A stretch of DNA of 64,000 nt from Ascidia mentula (Eukaryota; Chordata; Ascidiacea; Phlebobranchia; Ascidiidae): the NCBI GenBank assembly GCA_947561715.1, contig OX387202.1:17497001-17561000 (forward strand), in the 5' to 3' direction. The position numbers and the translations under genes are program-made. Each line of letters begins with the position of its first letter. Within the stretch, counting starts at the first letter, position 1. The notes beneath the pieces were generated by a model. It saw nothing but the letters and a program-made list of their open reading frames with translations, was not told where the DNA came from and ran no database searches. Positions 45,190 through 57,600 of this stretch are shown piece by piece.

Positions 45190-46799
45190 GATCGGACGAA
45201 GTGTGAAATGCATCAGAAATGTCGACATCATAGCAACGTGTTTATTTCTGAGTCCATGTCGGTGGTAACCCTATGTGTAACACTTAATTGTGATTGCAGA
45301 TTATTGCTACATAATAAACTGTGCACAGGAAAGCATTGGTATCATTCCCAGTGGGTAAAATGGCATGACAACTTGCGTAAAGTTTTTTTACTGGAACCTG
45401 CAATAACGTACATAAGTTGGCTAAGACGAAGAGGGACGTTTTGTGAAGGAAGGTTGAGAAAAAGGAACGTTAACTTCTTTCTACGTCTCTCTCCTTTATT
45501 TTAGCTGCATGTCTTGCTCATTCTAGGTGCGAGCTTGGAAGTATGCGTAATGTGTAGTCACAGACTAAACACACTGCGCAACTACATGATTGACTCAAAT
45601 GTTCGCAAATGAAAGGAAAAAATATGAACAAAATATAGAATTTTAATTATTTAAATTTTAGTTTTTAGATATAAAATCTAAATATTTTAATTTTGAATTT
45701 GTTCTCTGTTGAACTTACAATGACAAACACTTTAATTCGAATAACAGTTAATTATCAGGCCTTTTAGGAATAAATTCCAATCCTCGGCAAATAGCTTATA
45801 GAGACCCAGTGATGATTTGTTTGTCACAATAATAATCGATAATGCAATTGAACACGTAACAGACTGATCTTAACTCAACCGATAAAGCCATGCACTGCGA
45901 TTTGAAACGTAAGATCACGAGAATTTCTACAGCAGCAGCGACATATAGTGGAAGAGGAAAAAGGGAATGTCGCGCAATGACTGTTAAAACTTGTCTTTGT
46001 CCGTTGTAATATCCACATCGCTATATGTCTTACACCTTGGTTTTCTATATAAGTAAGATTTTCCCCAACATGATCGCAAATGTATATGAACTCTCAGTAT
46101 AAAATAGCGACTTATCGAAACCCACAATTTCAAGCTTACTCTTATGGCGTTAAAAATCTTTTATGAAATTTCCACTTTCAATTGGGCGCAATGTAGTTGC
46201 TATAAATAACGTAAGAAAACAAAGCGATTCAATTCATACATCGAACCTTCATGAAGAAATTAGTCGTGTTGTTTGAACAGTGCAACAATACACCGTGTTA
46301 GAAACAGTTTTTTAGTTGTTTCGGTAACTTCACACACACCTGTGTCCAATATAGAACATAATGGATGACCGTGACAGCAAGGAACTGAAGTAGTTTTTTA
46401 TTAAATTGCAACTTAATGTACGAACCGCCGATTTGAAGTACCACAAAAATGGGAGACGCACCAAACTTTAAGCTGTGTCTAACATAGAAATACATTTCTT
46501 TCCACGTCTTTAATCCAAATATGTTTCATGGGCACCAATTTTACACAGAAACAAGGTTTACAAACAGTTACAACAATCACTCTCTGCAAATCATTGACGA
46601 TTTCATTCACATATCTGAGAATGCAGAGGCTTCCCCATACAACAGAAAATATTGACATGTTTTACTTATTTAAAAGATCTTTCGGCAAAAACTCATGCCA
46701 TAATATGTTTAAAAATCTCGTGACTGGTCCAGCTCCACAGTTATTAGAGCTGACCAAACTGACGTCATAAATCGTAGATAGGACTTGCGTGGGTGGTGA
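45190..46799. repeat. Blocks T (partial), X (deleted copy) and W
   Basis: Partner of 6,997-8,792. The X block lacks the internal segment with gcagccaaggcttggcacct, joining directly at about 45,706. No gene is seen. Confidence 0.7.
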
Positions 46800-47170
46800 C
46801 GTCATATATCATTAATTTTAGTCACACACCCGCAGGAGCGGAAAAAACAATTAACGCACAGTAAAAGGCACAAAACGCAAACAATAAACACATTAAGCTT
46901 TAAACAGTAATGTGGGAAAGGGGTAGGTATTGCCCACATTAAGTTGCAACTGTTGATGTTGTTTTTACAGCGATTCCATGAGCAGGAGAAGATACATGTC
47001 TCTCGCCGACTCAAGGATTTGCGGTCGCTGAACTTAACTCTGTGACTCGGGTTGTCGAGCACGTGTTTGCACACTTCCGACGTTGCCGATCGTTGATGTT
47101 CAGCGATGCGTGTCCACAAGTTTCTTGATTTCTGTTTTGCGTTTTTGTGTGTGGGTTTTCGAATGTCCAC
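46800..47170 (-). mobile_element. Penelope-like element relic with GIY-YIG fragment, copy 2
   Basis: Encodes SRNLWTRIAEHQRSATSEVC and KHVLDNPSHRVKF as at 8,950-9,120, but the upstream part (KLPYLCSQSYIEQ) is deleted; 47,129-47,145 joins to sequence found at 9,340. Otherwise nearly identical to the first copy. Confidence 0.6.
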
Positions 47171-48129
47171 CTCATTTTTTATGCATTACCGAACTTGCGC
47201 ACTAAGCTACGAATTTGTTCTAACCTATTTTTTTCGAAATTATGATTGTTTTGTTGATATGTGTGCACTACGATGCATAGGCATATTTTACCGTGCAAAA
47301 TAAGTTTGTTTCTAGCGCTTCATGGAAAGAGCATGAATTAGGGATCGTGGCAAAAGATATTACGGGAAAAAGGGCCCGATTTTTTAGCTGCAGTATCTTT
47401 GTAATCGAAGACATAACAAAAATATTAAGAAAGCTATATTTAACTATTTTATTCGGGGCACATCAAATCCCCACGAATATCACACCGCGTGAACGAATAA
47501 CGCCACGCATAAAATTGAACAAAGTAAGTGGGGAAACGCAACGAATAAGGGAAAGGTCTTGACGATACACAGCGACTCCTTGCGGCAGCCAGTCCCTCGC
47601 GGGTAACGCACTAGTTGGCGCAAATACCTAGTAGGCACACGAGAAAACACAAGGAAAAAAAAAACGCAAAACACATAAAAAATAATCGCATGTGGGGCTA
47701 TCGTCCCCTAGTGGTTGATTTAACATGGTGTAACTGACCACGTGTTGGCGCAGCTAAATGGCGGGCGAAGTGGGCGCTTTTATGGGGTGTCGGTATGCGT
47801 GATGTTAAGCGTGTTTACGACGTCGGCCAGGATTTCCTCGAGAAAGGGGTTGTCCCTATTTCGCTGGACAGTGAGTCTTAAGCAAAAGGAGGATTTGCAG
47901 GATGTTACTAAGTGGCGGGGTATGTCGTTGATGGGGCGTGTTTAATTCTGTTGCGTGTTTTCCAGATAGTGTGTGTTAGTGCGGTGTTTAACAGTGCTCC
48001 TAATGTTTTCGTGTAAGGTGTTGTGTTGTGAAGTTGTGGAAATGTGATGTGTAAAGGGGTGTCGAAAGGACAGGTGTTTAGGTCAGATAAAGTTCGAAAG
48101 ACGTTGCGAATTAAGGTGAGCAGAGGTTG

Positions 48130-51064
48130 AATGGAGGACAGTTGTGGAATAGGTAAGTAAAAGTTTCAAAGGTGAATTTTCACAGGTAGCAGTGGGGTTG
48201 TTGGTCCAAGGGGAGGTATGATTTTTGACAATTTAACGGAAGAATTTTATGTGTTAGCCGAAAATTAAAAGTTTTGAGATAATTTGGAAAGATGGGATGG
48301 TGAATTTGGTGCCAGTCGTTAAAGGGATGTGGTGTGTTGGTTTCGTCGATGATCCGGAGATAGAGGGGTTTGAATTTTTTGGTCATGAGCTCAGTTTCGG
48401 TGAGTTTTAAAGATTTGAGAAGATTAAGAATATGAAGATAGTGCGGAGAAGGTGTTGAAGCGTGTGGAAGAAGTTTCTAGAACGAAGGTTAAAAAGTTTG
48501 GGGGGAGTCCAATGTTATATTCTATAAAGGAAAGTTGTGGAGAGGTTGGAAATTCCAAAAGGCGGTGATTGTAATATTGCCTTATAGGAGAGAGAAGTGA
48601 TAGGTCAGCGTAGAGGGGAATGTTTGCCGCGCCGTAACCGCCATGGTCACGACGGGCTGCCAGGATGTTAATTGGCAGGGTTGGGCTGCTTGGGCCGACG
48701 AAGAACTTTACCACAATGCCGTCGATCCGTTCTCGTTGCTGGGGAGATAAAGGGTAAGTTTTACCAAGGTATGAAATTTGGGGCAAAAGTAAAGTTTTTG
48801 AGAGGATGCATTTAGAATCAAAGGTAAGAAACGTGTTGCTGATAGATTTGGCGCGGGATTGCAAAGAGGTAATTGTTTTGTGCCATGTCGCTGTAATGTC
48901 TGATGGTGCGCCTATTGGGGAGTTTAACGGAGTTATCGATTTAGGGTTCCACTTTATATTACACAAGGGCGGGTCATCAATGGGAGGTCGAAGGATGGCA
49001 ATCGCTTCGGTTTTGGTGGGGTTTAGTTTTAATCCAGAAAATTTACCAAAATGATCAATGAGGCCGAGGGCTTTGGTGAGGGAGTGCCGATGCGCCACCG
49101 CTAGGGTGACGTCATCGGCGTAAGCGATTGCCTTGGGTGTGTTGCGGCATGGCACTGGGGTTGAGTCGATAGAAGAGTTATTTTGAAGGGCAACGAGGAG
49201 CGGATCTAGGGCAATCAGGAACAGGTTCAGACTAAGGGGGTCTCCTTGTCTGACTCCTCTCCTGGTGGCAAAGCCGTTTATGAAGGCCCGGGAGTTGGCG
49301 CTAGAGTGAAGTGCAGAAAGGTAATTAGTAAAGCAAGTGGGAAAGCGTTTAAGAGTTAACTGAAGGAGTAGCCAAGAAAATGAAACAGAATCGAAGGCTT
49401 TTTGAAAATCGAGGGAAATGAAGTAAGTGTCCGAATTGATGGAGGAAGCGTGATGGTGGAGATCGCGTAGGAGAGAAGTTGCGTCGGTGGTGGAAGAGCC
49501 GGGGGTAGCGAATTGATTTGAAGAAAGAAGGGTTTGAGAGAGTGAGATTTAGAAGCTTGTAAAGAATTTTAAGGTCCGTATTTAAAAGAGAGATTGGCCG
49601 GTAATTATTAAGAAGAGTGGGGTCATTTTTTTTAAAGATAAGGGTAAGATGTCCAAGGTTGTATTCTGAAGGGGTGTAAGAATTGAAATATGAGAAGTTA
49701 AGAGCTTGGGTGAGGTCGGGGGTTTTGCCGGAGGGAAAGAGGGAAAGAGTTTTTCTAATTTCATGTTGCGTGATGGGGATTGATAGGGTTTCAATGTGTT
49801 GGTCCGAATTTAATTTAAGGGGAATTTTAGCGAATAAATTAGAGGGGTCAGGTATTGGAAGGTTTTGATTAGAATATAAAGTTTCGAAGACTTGCCGAGT
49901 GTGAGAAAGAAGTTCCTTGGGGGTAGAGAGAGGGAGGCCGTGGTCGTCTTGTAGTTCGAAAATGGGATTGTGAATTCGTGAGGGTAGTAATTCGGAATAG
50001 AGTAATTTATCGGTAATGTTTTAAAAATGGGAGTCGAAATTTGGGGATTTTTTAATAGATTGAAAGGAGCGAAAGTTTTCAGAAGAGGGATTGTCGTTGA
50101 GAATTTGGCGGGCGGTGTCGAGTTGTTGCTGTAGGGTGTAAGTTTCTTCTCGGGATTGTTTAGCCAAACGTTTCGAATGTGATTTTGTCAGGGATTGAAA
50201 TTGAAATTTAAGTGTTAGCCAAAAATCCATGGGGTTAGGGTGTAAGGGAGCGAGAGTTTGCCAAAGGGGGTAGAAGCGGTGAAAGTCGAGACGGAAAAGA
50301 GGGTCGTTAATAGTTTTAGTATTATTTTTCCATGTGCCACGGCCTCTGGGTGGAGAAGAGATAAGGTTAAGAGAGACCAAAACTGAGTCATGGTCCGAAA
50401 AGGGGCAAGGAGTAAAAAGATGATTATTGGGAGATAATGAAAGGGAGAGGTAAATTCTATCTATTCTAGACTGAGAGTTTGGGGCGCGGCGGGAAAATTG
50501 ACGGAGATTTGGGTGTAGAAGCCGAAAAGAATCCTGTAAATTAAAAGTTAGTAATTTTATGAGGTTATAGCTGGGTTGTCGATTGGGTAGTGATGGGTAT
50601 CTGTCTAAGGTAGGGTCGGTTACGCAATTAAAATCTCCAGTAAAAACAATTGGGTGGGTAGAAGAGATGTAGGGGTAGAGAGAGTCGAAGAATTTGTTAT
50701 TGAATATGTATTTTTTTGTGCCGGAGGGTGCGTATATATTAACTAAGTGAAAGGTGTGGGTCAGGGTTGATATATCGGCCGCAATAATGCGACCGTCAGA
50801 GTCGGAATTTGAATTAAGAATTCGGAGGCTGGAGGAGTTTAGAAGATCTGCGACACCCCCGAAGGCAGAGCCTTTTTAGAGGTGCCCAGTTTAAGAGGAT
50901 TGGGCCGTAAGCCCATTCGGACTTCCACAGGGATTCCGTATGGGGGGTAAAGTGAGTTTCTTGGAGGAAAAAAAGGTCAAAGTTAATAGGGCCCTTTTCT
51001 TGGTTGCCTGGCCTAAGCCGTTAACGTTCAGAGTGCAAATGCGTAGATAAGAAATTGGCGCCAT
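48130..51064 (-). pseudogene. LINE ORF2: endonuclease-reverse transcriptase (copy 2)
   Basis: Starts at 51,064, 47 nt after the ORF1 stop. The endonuclease region is interrupted near 50,985, where about 20 bp present in copy 1 (13,275-13,295) are missing. The reverse transcriptase keeps DFQKAFDSVSFS, GVRQGDPLS and AYADDVTLAV, with the RT part open from 49,155 to 48,424. The C-terminal piece (48,386-48,180) ends in the Cys-containing PHCYL region and then loses frame. Not functional as read. Confidence 0.8.
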
Positions 51065-51110
51065 TATAAAAACAAAATAAAAACAAAGTCACGTGGTCAG
51101 TGGGGTTATT

Positions 51111-52573
51111 TCAAAAACAGGTGGAATTAAAGTCGTCCGGTATATTCGCTTTACAACTACAAACAACTTTTTCTCCGGGCAAAAGATTGTAAACCGCGCC
51201 GCAGGTACAGCTGATTAGAATCCGCTGGCAGTTCTTATTAGTGCAGCGGGATGGGCTTGTATAGGCCTCATCCGGCGTCCAATTGCCGCATCGGCATTTA
51301 AAATGCACAGTACCACAAGAACATTTAATATCCTTGCCTGTATATGCAGTGAGACAACATGTCGTTTTCTTCGGTATGGGTGGTGAGTCACTCTGTTTTC
51401 GTTTGCGGGAACGCACCTCGGTGAAGCCTTCTTCGTCACGCTTGGCTGCTCTGGGTGTTGACGTTGCCACGGGTGATGGATGGTGTGTCGGAGCGGTAAT
51501 AGCCAACTCGGGCTGCAGGATACGACGTTGTACCGCCTCTGGTGACTTGATTTTATTCTTTTTCGCGGGCGTTGGGGCGCGCTTGAGTGACGCCTCTGGA
51601 GACTTCACGCCCCTTTGTGTGACGTCAGCCGTCACGGTCGGGGGCGCACGGTCCGCAGCTGATGTTTTGCGCTTGCTCGCTGTGACGTCAGCCATCACAG
51701 TCAATGGTTCAGCACTTGCGACAACAGCTGTCGCGTTGCTGGTTTCACCCTGGCCCGCTCTTATCAGTGTAACTTCTGGCACATGCAGGTGCACAGATGG
51801 TGTGACCTCAGCGGTCGCTTGCATATTTTGGTCCGGCGCAATAACAGCTGTCAGACCTGTTGTAGCGTTAGCTTCTGATGTCTTCTTATCTTCAGCTGGC
51901 ACATTCGGCTCCTTATCGCCGGCACTATTCTTTTCGGCTGCCTGCTTGCGCTCCACCGCTTGCCTCGCAAAGCTGGGGCAGTCGCTTTTCTGGTGGCCCA
52001 TTTCCAAACAAAATTCGCATTTTTTTGGCTGGCCGTTGTATTTTATCTCGACCACGTTCTTACCAAGTCGAACTCGCTCTGGGATCGGGTTCTCTTTCAG
52101 CACAGACCCTTTCATAATAATAATTCGCTTGCCTCCGTAGAAGCCGCAATCGTCATTGGTTTTCCACCCTCTTAGTGTTGGGGCGTACTTGGCAAAATAT
52201 GCGAGGTGCGCTTGCATTGGTATACGCGGGGGGACCTTGGTAAGTGTAACACATTCTTCATCTTCACATCTCGCGGTTGCGTAAACCGGCTTTCCGGTCG
52301 CTCGAAGTGCCATTGCGAATTCACGCGCCTTATCCTTGTGGGGCAGTAAAACTTTACTCTGCCGTTAGAGAACTGCAACAGACCTTCTAGGAAGGTCCGC
52401 CAACGAATGTTATGTTGCCGCAGCAACGTTAAGATTTCGGGACGCTTCAGCCCGGGATTGAAACGGGCGTCCACTTCCAAATTCTCATCCGTATCGAACG
52501 GATCTTTAGCTTGCACACATCGGGCCTCCACACTGGGCCCGGCTACAGCTTTTGCAAAATTTATAACAGACAT
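51111..52573 (-). pseudogene. LINE ORF1: nucleic-acid-binding protein (copy 2, best preserved)
   Basis: Begins MSVINFAKAVAGPSVEARC at 52,573. The frame changes at about 52,345-52,352, within the gcagtaaaactttactctgcc stretch; beyond it KDKAREFAMALRATGKPVYA continues in the next frame to the stop at 51,111 (400 open codons). Domains: N-terminal region of unknown fold; CEFCLEMGHQKSDC, a canonical CCHC knuckle; Thr/Ala/Lys-rich linker; and a Cys-rich tail (CSCGTVHFKCRCGNW, CTNKNCQRILISCTCG, VVCSCK). The tail with repeated CxC pairs is unusual for LINE ORF1. The same frameshift is present in copy 1. Confidence 0.85.
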
Positions 52574-52873
52574 ATTGCAAAACAGAAAAATGGTGTGTCA
52601 AGTGACAAAGGACACACCCTGGCCGCTTGTCGATAACCTCTACTGAAACGTACGAAATAGTGGCCCTAAAAAGGGCCGGACTGGCTAAACAAGCGACCTC
52701 AAGAATCTCCTCCAAACACATTCACAGCTGACAATTACGTTTCAAAAGAAGTTCCAAAAACAAACTGGTAAATCCTTCCGATAACTGCTTTGAACAACTT
52801 GCAAATGATTAAATAGAGAAAATAGCTTGTCGAAACAGTAGGTAACTCACATATGATGCTTGCCTTATTCAAA

Positions 52874-54147
52874 TAGCAATTAACTGTCACATATATGCGT
52901 TCTTGTTATCGAACGTTTTCCGTTGATGGTTCAGCCTTTTCGACACGAACAATTTAAAGAAACGCAACATCAACAGGGCCAGGGGTTCACTAATGGATTC
53001 ATCAGGCTGTCCACAAGCATATGGAAAATGACAATGTTACAGGACCTACGATGCGATGCGTGTTTATGATGCTTGAATGACATTGCGTAAACCACTAAGA
53101 GGCGACAACAACTCTGGAGCGATGTCTGACTGAAATAGGAAGTCATTATGTACGTACAACTGACTTGGAGGTCCACAATACAATAGTACACACAAAAATC
53201 TGTTTTGAGACCCGATATTATGCAAGAACAGCTCGTCCACAATTTTGCAAAGGAAATATCTTGCGGTGCCAGATCCGTCACCCAGCACATAGAACACAAC
53301 ACGCAATTGTATTCAATGTTGAGCAGAATGGGAGACGCGACTGAAACCCATACACTACGAAAATTCCCATTTGTTTGAGCTTGATTTATTAATAGCGGCT
53401 TGAGGCTCACACTTTTGGTGAAAAAGAGCCTGTTTTTCTTACAAATGTATATTTGTCTTCCGCAGAGTTATTAAAATATGATAGGAATTCCATTTCATGG
53501 CAAGTGATTACTTGAACCACAAACAGTTTTTAAAAGAAAACGCATGTAGACCATAGTCTAATCTTATGCGTGTAAATGCTTTAAGCGTAGTTCTTGTTGG
53601 TGTTGGCTAAAATATTAGTGGAAATAATATAACAATTTCAATTTGTCGTTAGATGCCGCAAGTATTAGCATATATAACAATATATTTTTATTTGCTATGA
53701 TCACAATACTTGGAAAATGTAAGCTGTTGGCTTAGTGCCCAACTTCGTGTTTGATGGCCACAGTGGTTGGTTTCGTACACGAGTCACAAACAGGTTTTGA
53801 CATAACGCATAATGGAAAATTTGAATAAAGACTGTTTGCAACTGCTGTGGTCACGCCCCATGCATTCCACACGACAGTGATGACGTTTACATGCTACTGT
53901 CACGTGATTTGTTAAATCGGCCCCAATCCATCTGTGACCACCTGTGTGTGATTATTATTTTTGTGGTGTGCTTATTGCAATTACACGTCCTATAAATAAA
54001 TGTGGGCTTGGTATCGAATCTTTTCATTCCATGGTTTAAAGTCATTTCAATACGAACAATCCAAAGAAACACAACATCAATTTTATCGCAAATCCAGTCC
54101 CAGCATTTAGCAGGTTTCGGGACGTTGAAATTAACAATAATACTTGG
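52874..54147. repeat. Repeated block Z, copy 5
   Basis: Homologous to 15,094-16,297 and leads into the third 28S fragment. More diverged than the other copies in its second half (from about 53,400). No gene is seen. Confidence 0.7.
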
Positions 54148-54432
54148 TTATCTGACTTTTCTGACACATCTTGTTCGAAACTTGCAAGTTTAAAATGGTG
54201 TTAGGCCACGCTTTCGCGGTCTGTATTTATACTGAAAATCAAAACTAAGTTTGTCCTACTCTACGCAAGGTTTCCGTCCTCGCTGAGCTCTACTTACACC
54301 TGCGTTACTCTTTGACAGATGTACCCCCCTGTCAAACTCACCGCCTGACAAGGTCTGCAGGGCGGGCGCCGCACTTAACGCTAAACAGTGACCTGAAGAT
54401 CTCTTCCGCTTATCTGAATAATGACACAAAAA
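54148..54432 (-). pseudogene. 28S rRNA fragment (domain V region), copy 3
   Basis: Same large-subunit rRNA piece as the two others, minus sense, with more changes (for example gtacccccctgtcaaactca in place of gtaccgccccagtcaaactc). Lies about 260 bp beyond the stop of ficolin copy 4. Confidence 0.9.
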
Positions 54433-54694
54433 GCAAAAGGTTCCATGTTTTAATGTTCCATGTATATTATTTTATATGTGATGATTTGTGAAGCAAAGTA
54501 TTTACAAAATATTCACAGCATCAAGCAAACACACTTGTAAATTCGATGCAATCGTGGTGGTAACAACTATGCGGTTAATAAATTGTTCATTTCTTCAAAG
54601 AATAAAGAATAAAGATGTTTCCAGTAATTTCGATGATTTCTCGTTAATAACGCAAATAGTTTCATTTATTTGTTTCGTTTTATCTTCAGTTTTA
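54433..54694. other. 3' flank of ficolin copy 4
   Basis: AT-rich. Minus-strand AATAAA at 54,670-54,665, 25 nt past the stop codon. Confidence 0.55.
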
Positions 54695-57600
54695 TTACAT
54701 CACAGGTCTTATTTTCATTTCCGAACGTTTACGTGATACCGAACTCCAACGGTTCGAATCGCCTGCTCCTGTCTCCTCCTTGTAATACTTTCCGTTCAGG
54801 TTGGAGACATGACAATCCTCATACCACCAAGCTCCATGCCATCTAACAGCACAGTTTTCCCAACTTCTCGAATCATGATCTCGGTCATGTGTGGAGAATG
54901 GCATCTGATTGTGATATTCCAGCCGATCAACTATTGGTGAAAATTTTTCAAAAGTTTAGTTTGCGGTTCAGATGTTAACCAGCCAATCACCTGGCATACA
55001 TTTGAAAGCAGTGTATGTTTAATATATATAAATTTTACGTATTTTGTGAGTAACTTGGACAAAAGCGCATATTACGTCATACTTGCGTAACACATTATTT
55101 GTGAGTCCAACTTTTTCGTATTGCGCATGCAGACTTAGTAAAATTGCAATTTCAGTTCTTGAAGATTTTGTTTCCATTTATTTTATTCTTTCGGTTTTGG
55201 CGGATAGCGAATTTCACAAATGATAAAAAAATGTTTATTAACCTCCACACAAGTGATTGGCTCGTATATTTACTTCAAAAGTATAAACGGTCAACAGATG
55301 AGGATCTAAAAAGTCTTGTCAGAAGGCACGCGACCGTATAGTATAAAATATTTTAGCACGCATCCTCATGTGAGTTTTGTAACTCACCCACGATTTAGAG
55401 CAGGGGCGCACAACCTGCGGCCGTAAACATGCTTTATATTACATTTGTATTGTCGGCCGTGCATTGTGAAAAACTTAAAAGGTTTTGCTTGGATGTTTGG
55501 CTTATGGAATTGGTCAGTCTTTGTTATAAAACAGAATAAAATCTTTCATTTTTACGAAAGAAATATTGTTAAATATAACATTTCATTACATTTCAAGACA
55601 GAGGTAAATGCGAAATTGTCAGTTTGAACTCACTGGCGACTGTTGGTAAAATAAAGTCTGTGTGATGCGGCCGGTATTAATAAAAAGGTTGTGCGCCCCT
55701 GAGTTAGAGACTTTATTAAACCTCCTTTGTATCAAGCTAATTAGTTAAACATGTTTGCTCACTTACCTGCATCACCAGTGTACCCACCAGCAGTCAGACG
55801 GTAATTCTCCCCTGATGAACCGACGCTGAAGTTGCTGTCAAGATGGTACAAATAGGAACTCAAAAACTTGGCACTGAAACGCACGCATGTAGTTACCTGT
55901 ACTTTGCATAATACTTCGTGTCATCGAAATTTTGCAGGTCAACGCGGAGCTCTTGACGTTTCCAACTTGTAAGTTCGTGCATCAGCTCCAAGCCTTAATT
56001 AATCAACAAACGTTAAGAGTTATTCGTTTTTTCTTTCACAAATGTTGTTGGTTTTTGAAGATGAAAAGCTTTGCTTGCACTAATGCGCAGCCCAAGATAT
56101 GACAATCGTGACGACAAGAAAATACTAACATATTCGCATCTTCGATTGCTAGTGTTTGAAACTACCGCTAGAAGCGGTAAAGAACGAAACCTAATTTAGA
56201 GTTGGTAGTGATTGGCAGCATTGGTCAAGCGCCCAACCCGTATACCAAGAAATGAAACCTAATCGGGATTCGTGCATAGGATATTCCATGGTGCAAGTCA
56301 CGGTCTGGCCAAAAAAATATCTAAATAAACAAAATCATGCCATTGCATGTAATAGTATTGCCTGATATAGTGGTAGAGATCCACTACGTACATGTGAAGG
56401 TTGCCTGGCAAGTTGTACGTTTGCGCACCAGTGTACATTGGTCACAATATACCCCGTGAAACCACTGAGCTCATGTAGCTCAATTGGTAGAGCGTTTGGC
56501 CTGGTTAGCCCAGGGTCGAGAGTTCAAACCTCACCGGGAGCTTGATTTTTCAAATCTTGCTCCGACTTGTCAGGAAAAAGTGGTTGATCCAGCTAGACTG
56601 CATTGCGTTGGCTGCCAAGCCTGCAAACCTAATGATCGCGATACAGCTGTGATCGAGCAAGGACCTGCGCATTTAGGCGATCCTGCCAATCATGCCATTG
56701 CATGAAACATTAATGCGTTGTAAACAAAAGAAACAAATTGATTTAAATGCGGGTGTTGCTAATGTCTTAATACCTGACCAAAACTCTCCAGTCAAGGAAC
56801 CAAATCCATTTTCATATTCTGTCCAGCCCCGATAAAAATTAGTTGAACCATCAAATCGTTTCTGTACAACCTGAAAATATATGAAGAAAATTAATTTAAA
56901 TTGTTTTGCTTGGATTTTTATATTTCCATCGAGCAACTACGTATATCCGTTACGTTGCAATAATCTTTGTATTTTATAGTTAAAATTGAAACAAATAATT
57001 TATTGAAAACGTGTGTATTTAAGACACCCCGTTTTGATTTGCAGCTTCGGTTCCATTAATATTGATAACATGACCCTGTTCTTTTGAAGGGGGGTTTCCA
57101 TTCTTGGTCAAACGTTTGCAATTAACCAAAAATTTATTTAGTTCTAATCGCAGAAATATGAACTCACAAGCCAACCACCACCATCAGTTTGCATGTCGCA
57201 ATATCCCTTGTATGGTTTAGGAGAATATAAATTGTAGACTCCGCTTTGCGTCATTCCGTTCTGCAATGCATCCTTGCAACTTGCGTAAACAAAACGATTC
57301 ATATCTCCTGCAAAATAAAACGTAATCATTGGTTTGAATAGGAATTATGTCCCTTTAACGCCGATATATTGAACTATCACCAAACCTAAGGTGACTGTAA
57401 GATTTTTCTGCAAATTATCCTGTTTTGATGCTAATTTCGCGACAGAGACGTTAACGCCTGTTCAAAATATACAAACTATTAAAAATAACCTTAAATAATT
57501 TTAGCTTGAGGTTTAAACCAAGTGCCACTAACGCAGTTCCAAAATAAAAGTAAATGTTTTAATTTTAGCCAAACTAAATACGCCTAAGTTCAGTTTCCAT

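Larger units (their letters stand above)
47445..52873 (-). mobile_element. L1/Tx1-like non-LTR retrotransposon, near full length, copy 2
   Basis: Sister of 9,651-15,093, with the same flanking host sequence on both sides, so the two arose by segmental duplication of one insertion rather than by two insertions. It retains the complete ORF1 tail and N-terminus lost in copy 1 and the canonical GVRQGDPLS motif. The 3' UTR lacks the SINE. The T run at its 3' end is degraded (aactattttattcgg). ORF2 is broken in the endonuclease (deletion near 50,985) and beyond. Confidence 0.85.

Noticed and set aside
51283-52140. 285-codon plus-strand ORF
   Set aside because: It is the antisense shadow of LINE ORF1; the minus strand carries the zinc knuckle and known LINE order.
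47445-52873. Active LINE
   Set aside because: ORF1 has a frameshift shared with the sister copy, and the endonuclease and C-terminal regions of ORF2 are interrupted.
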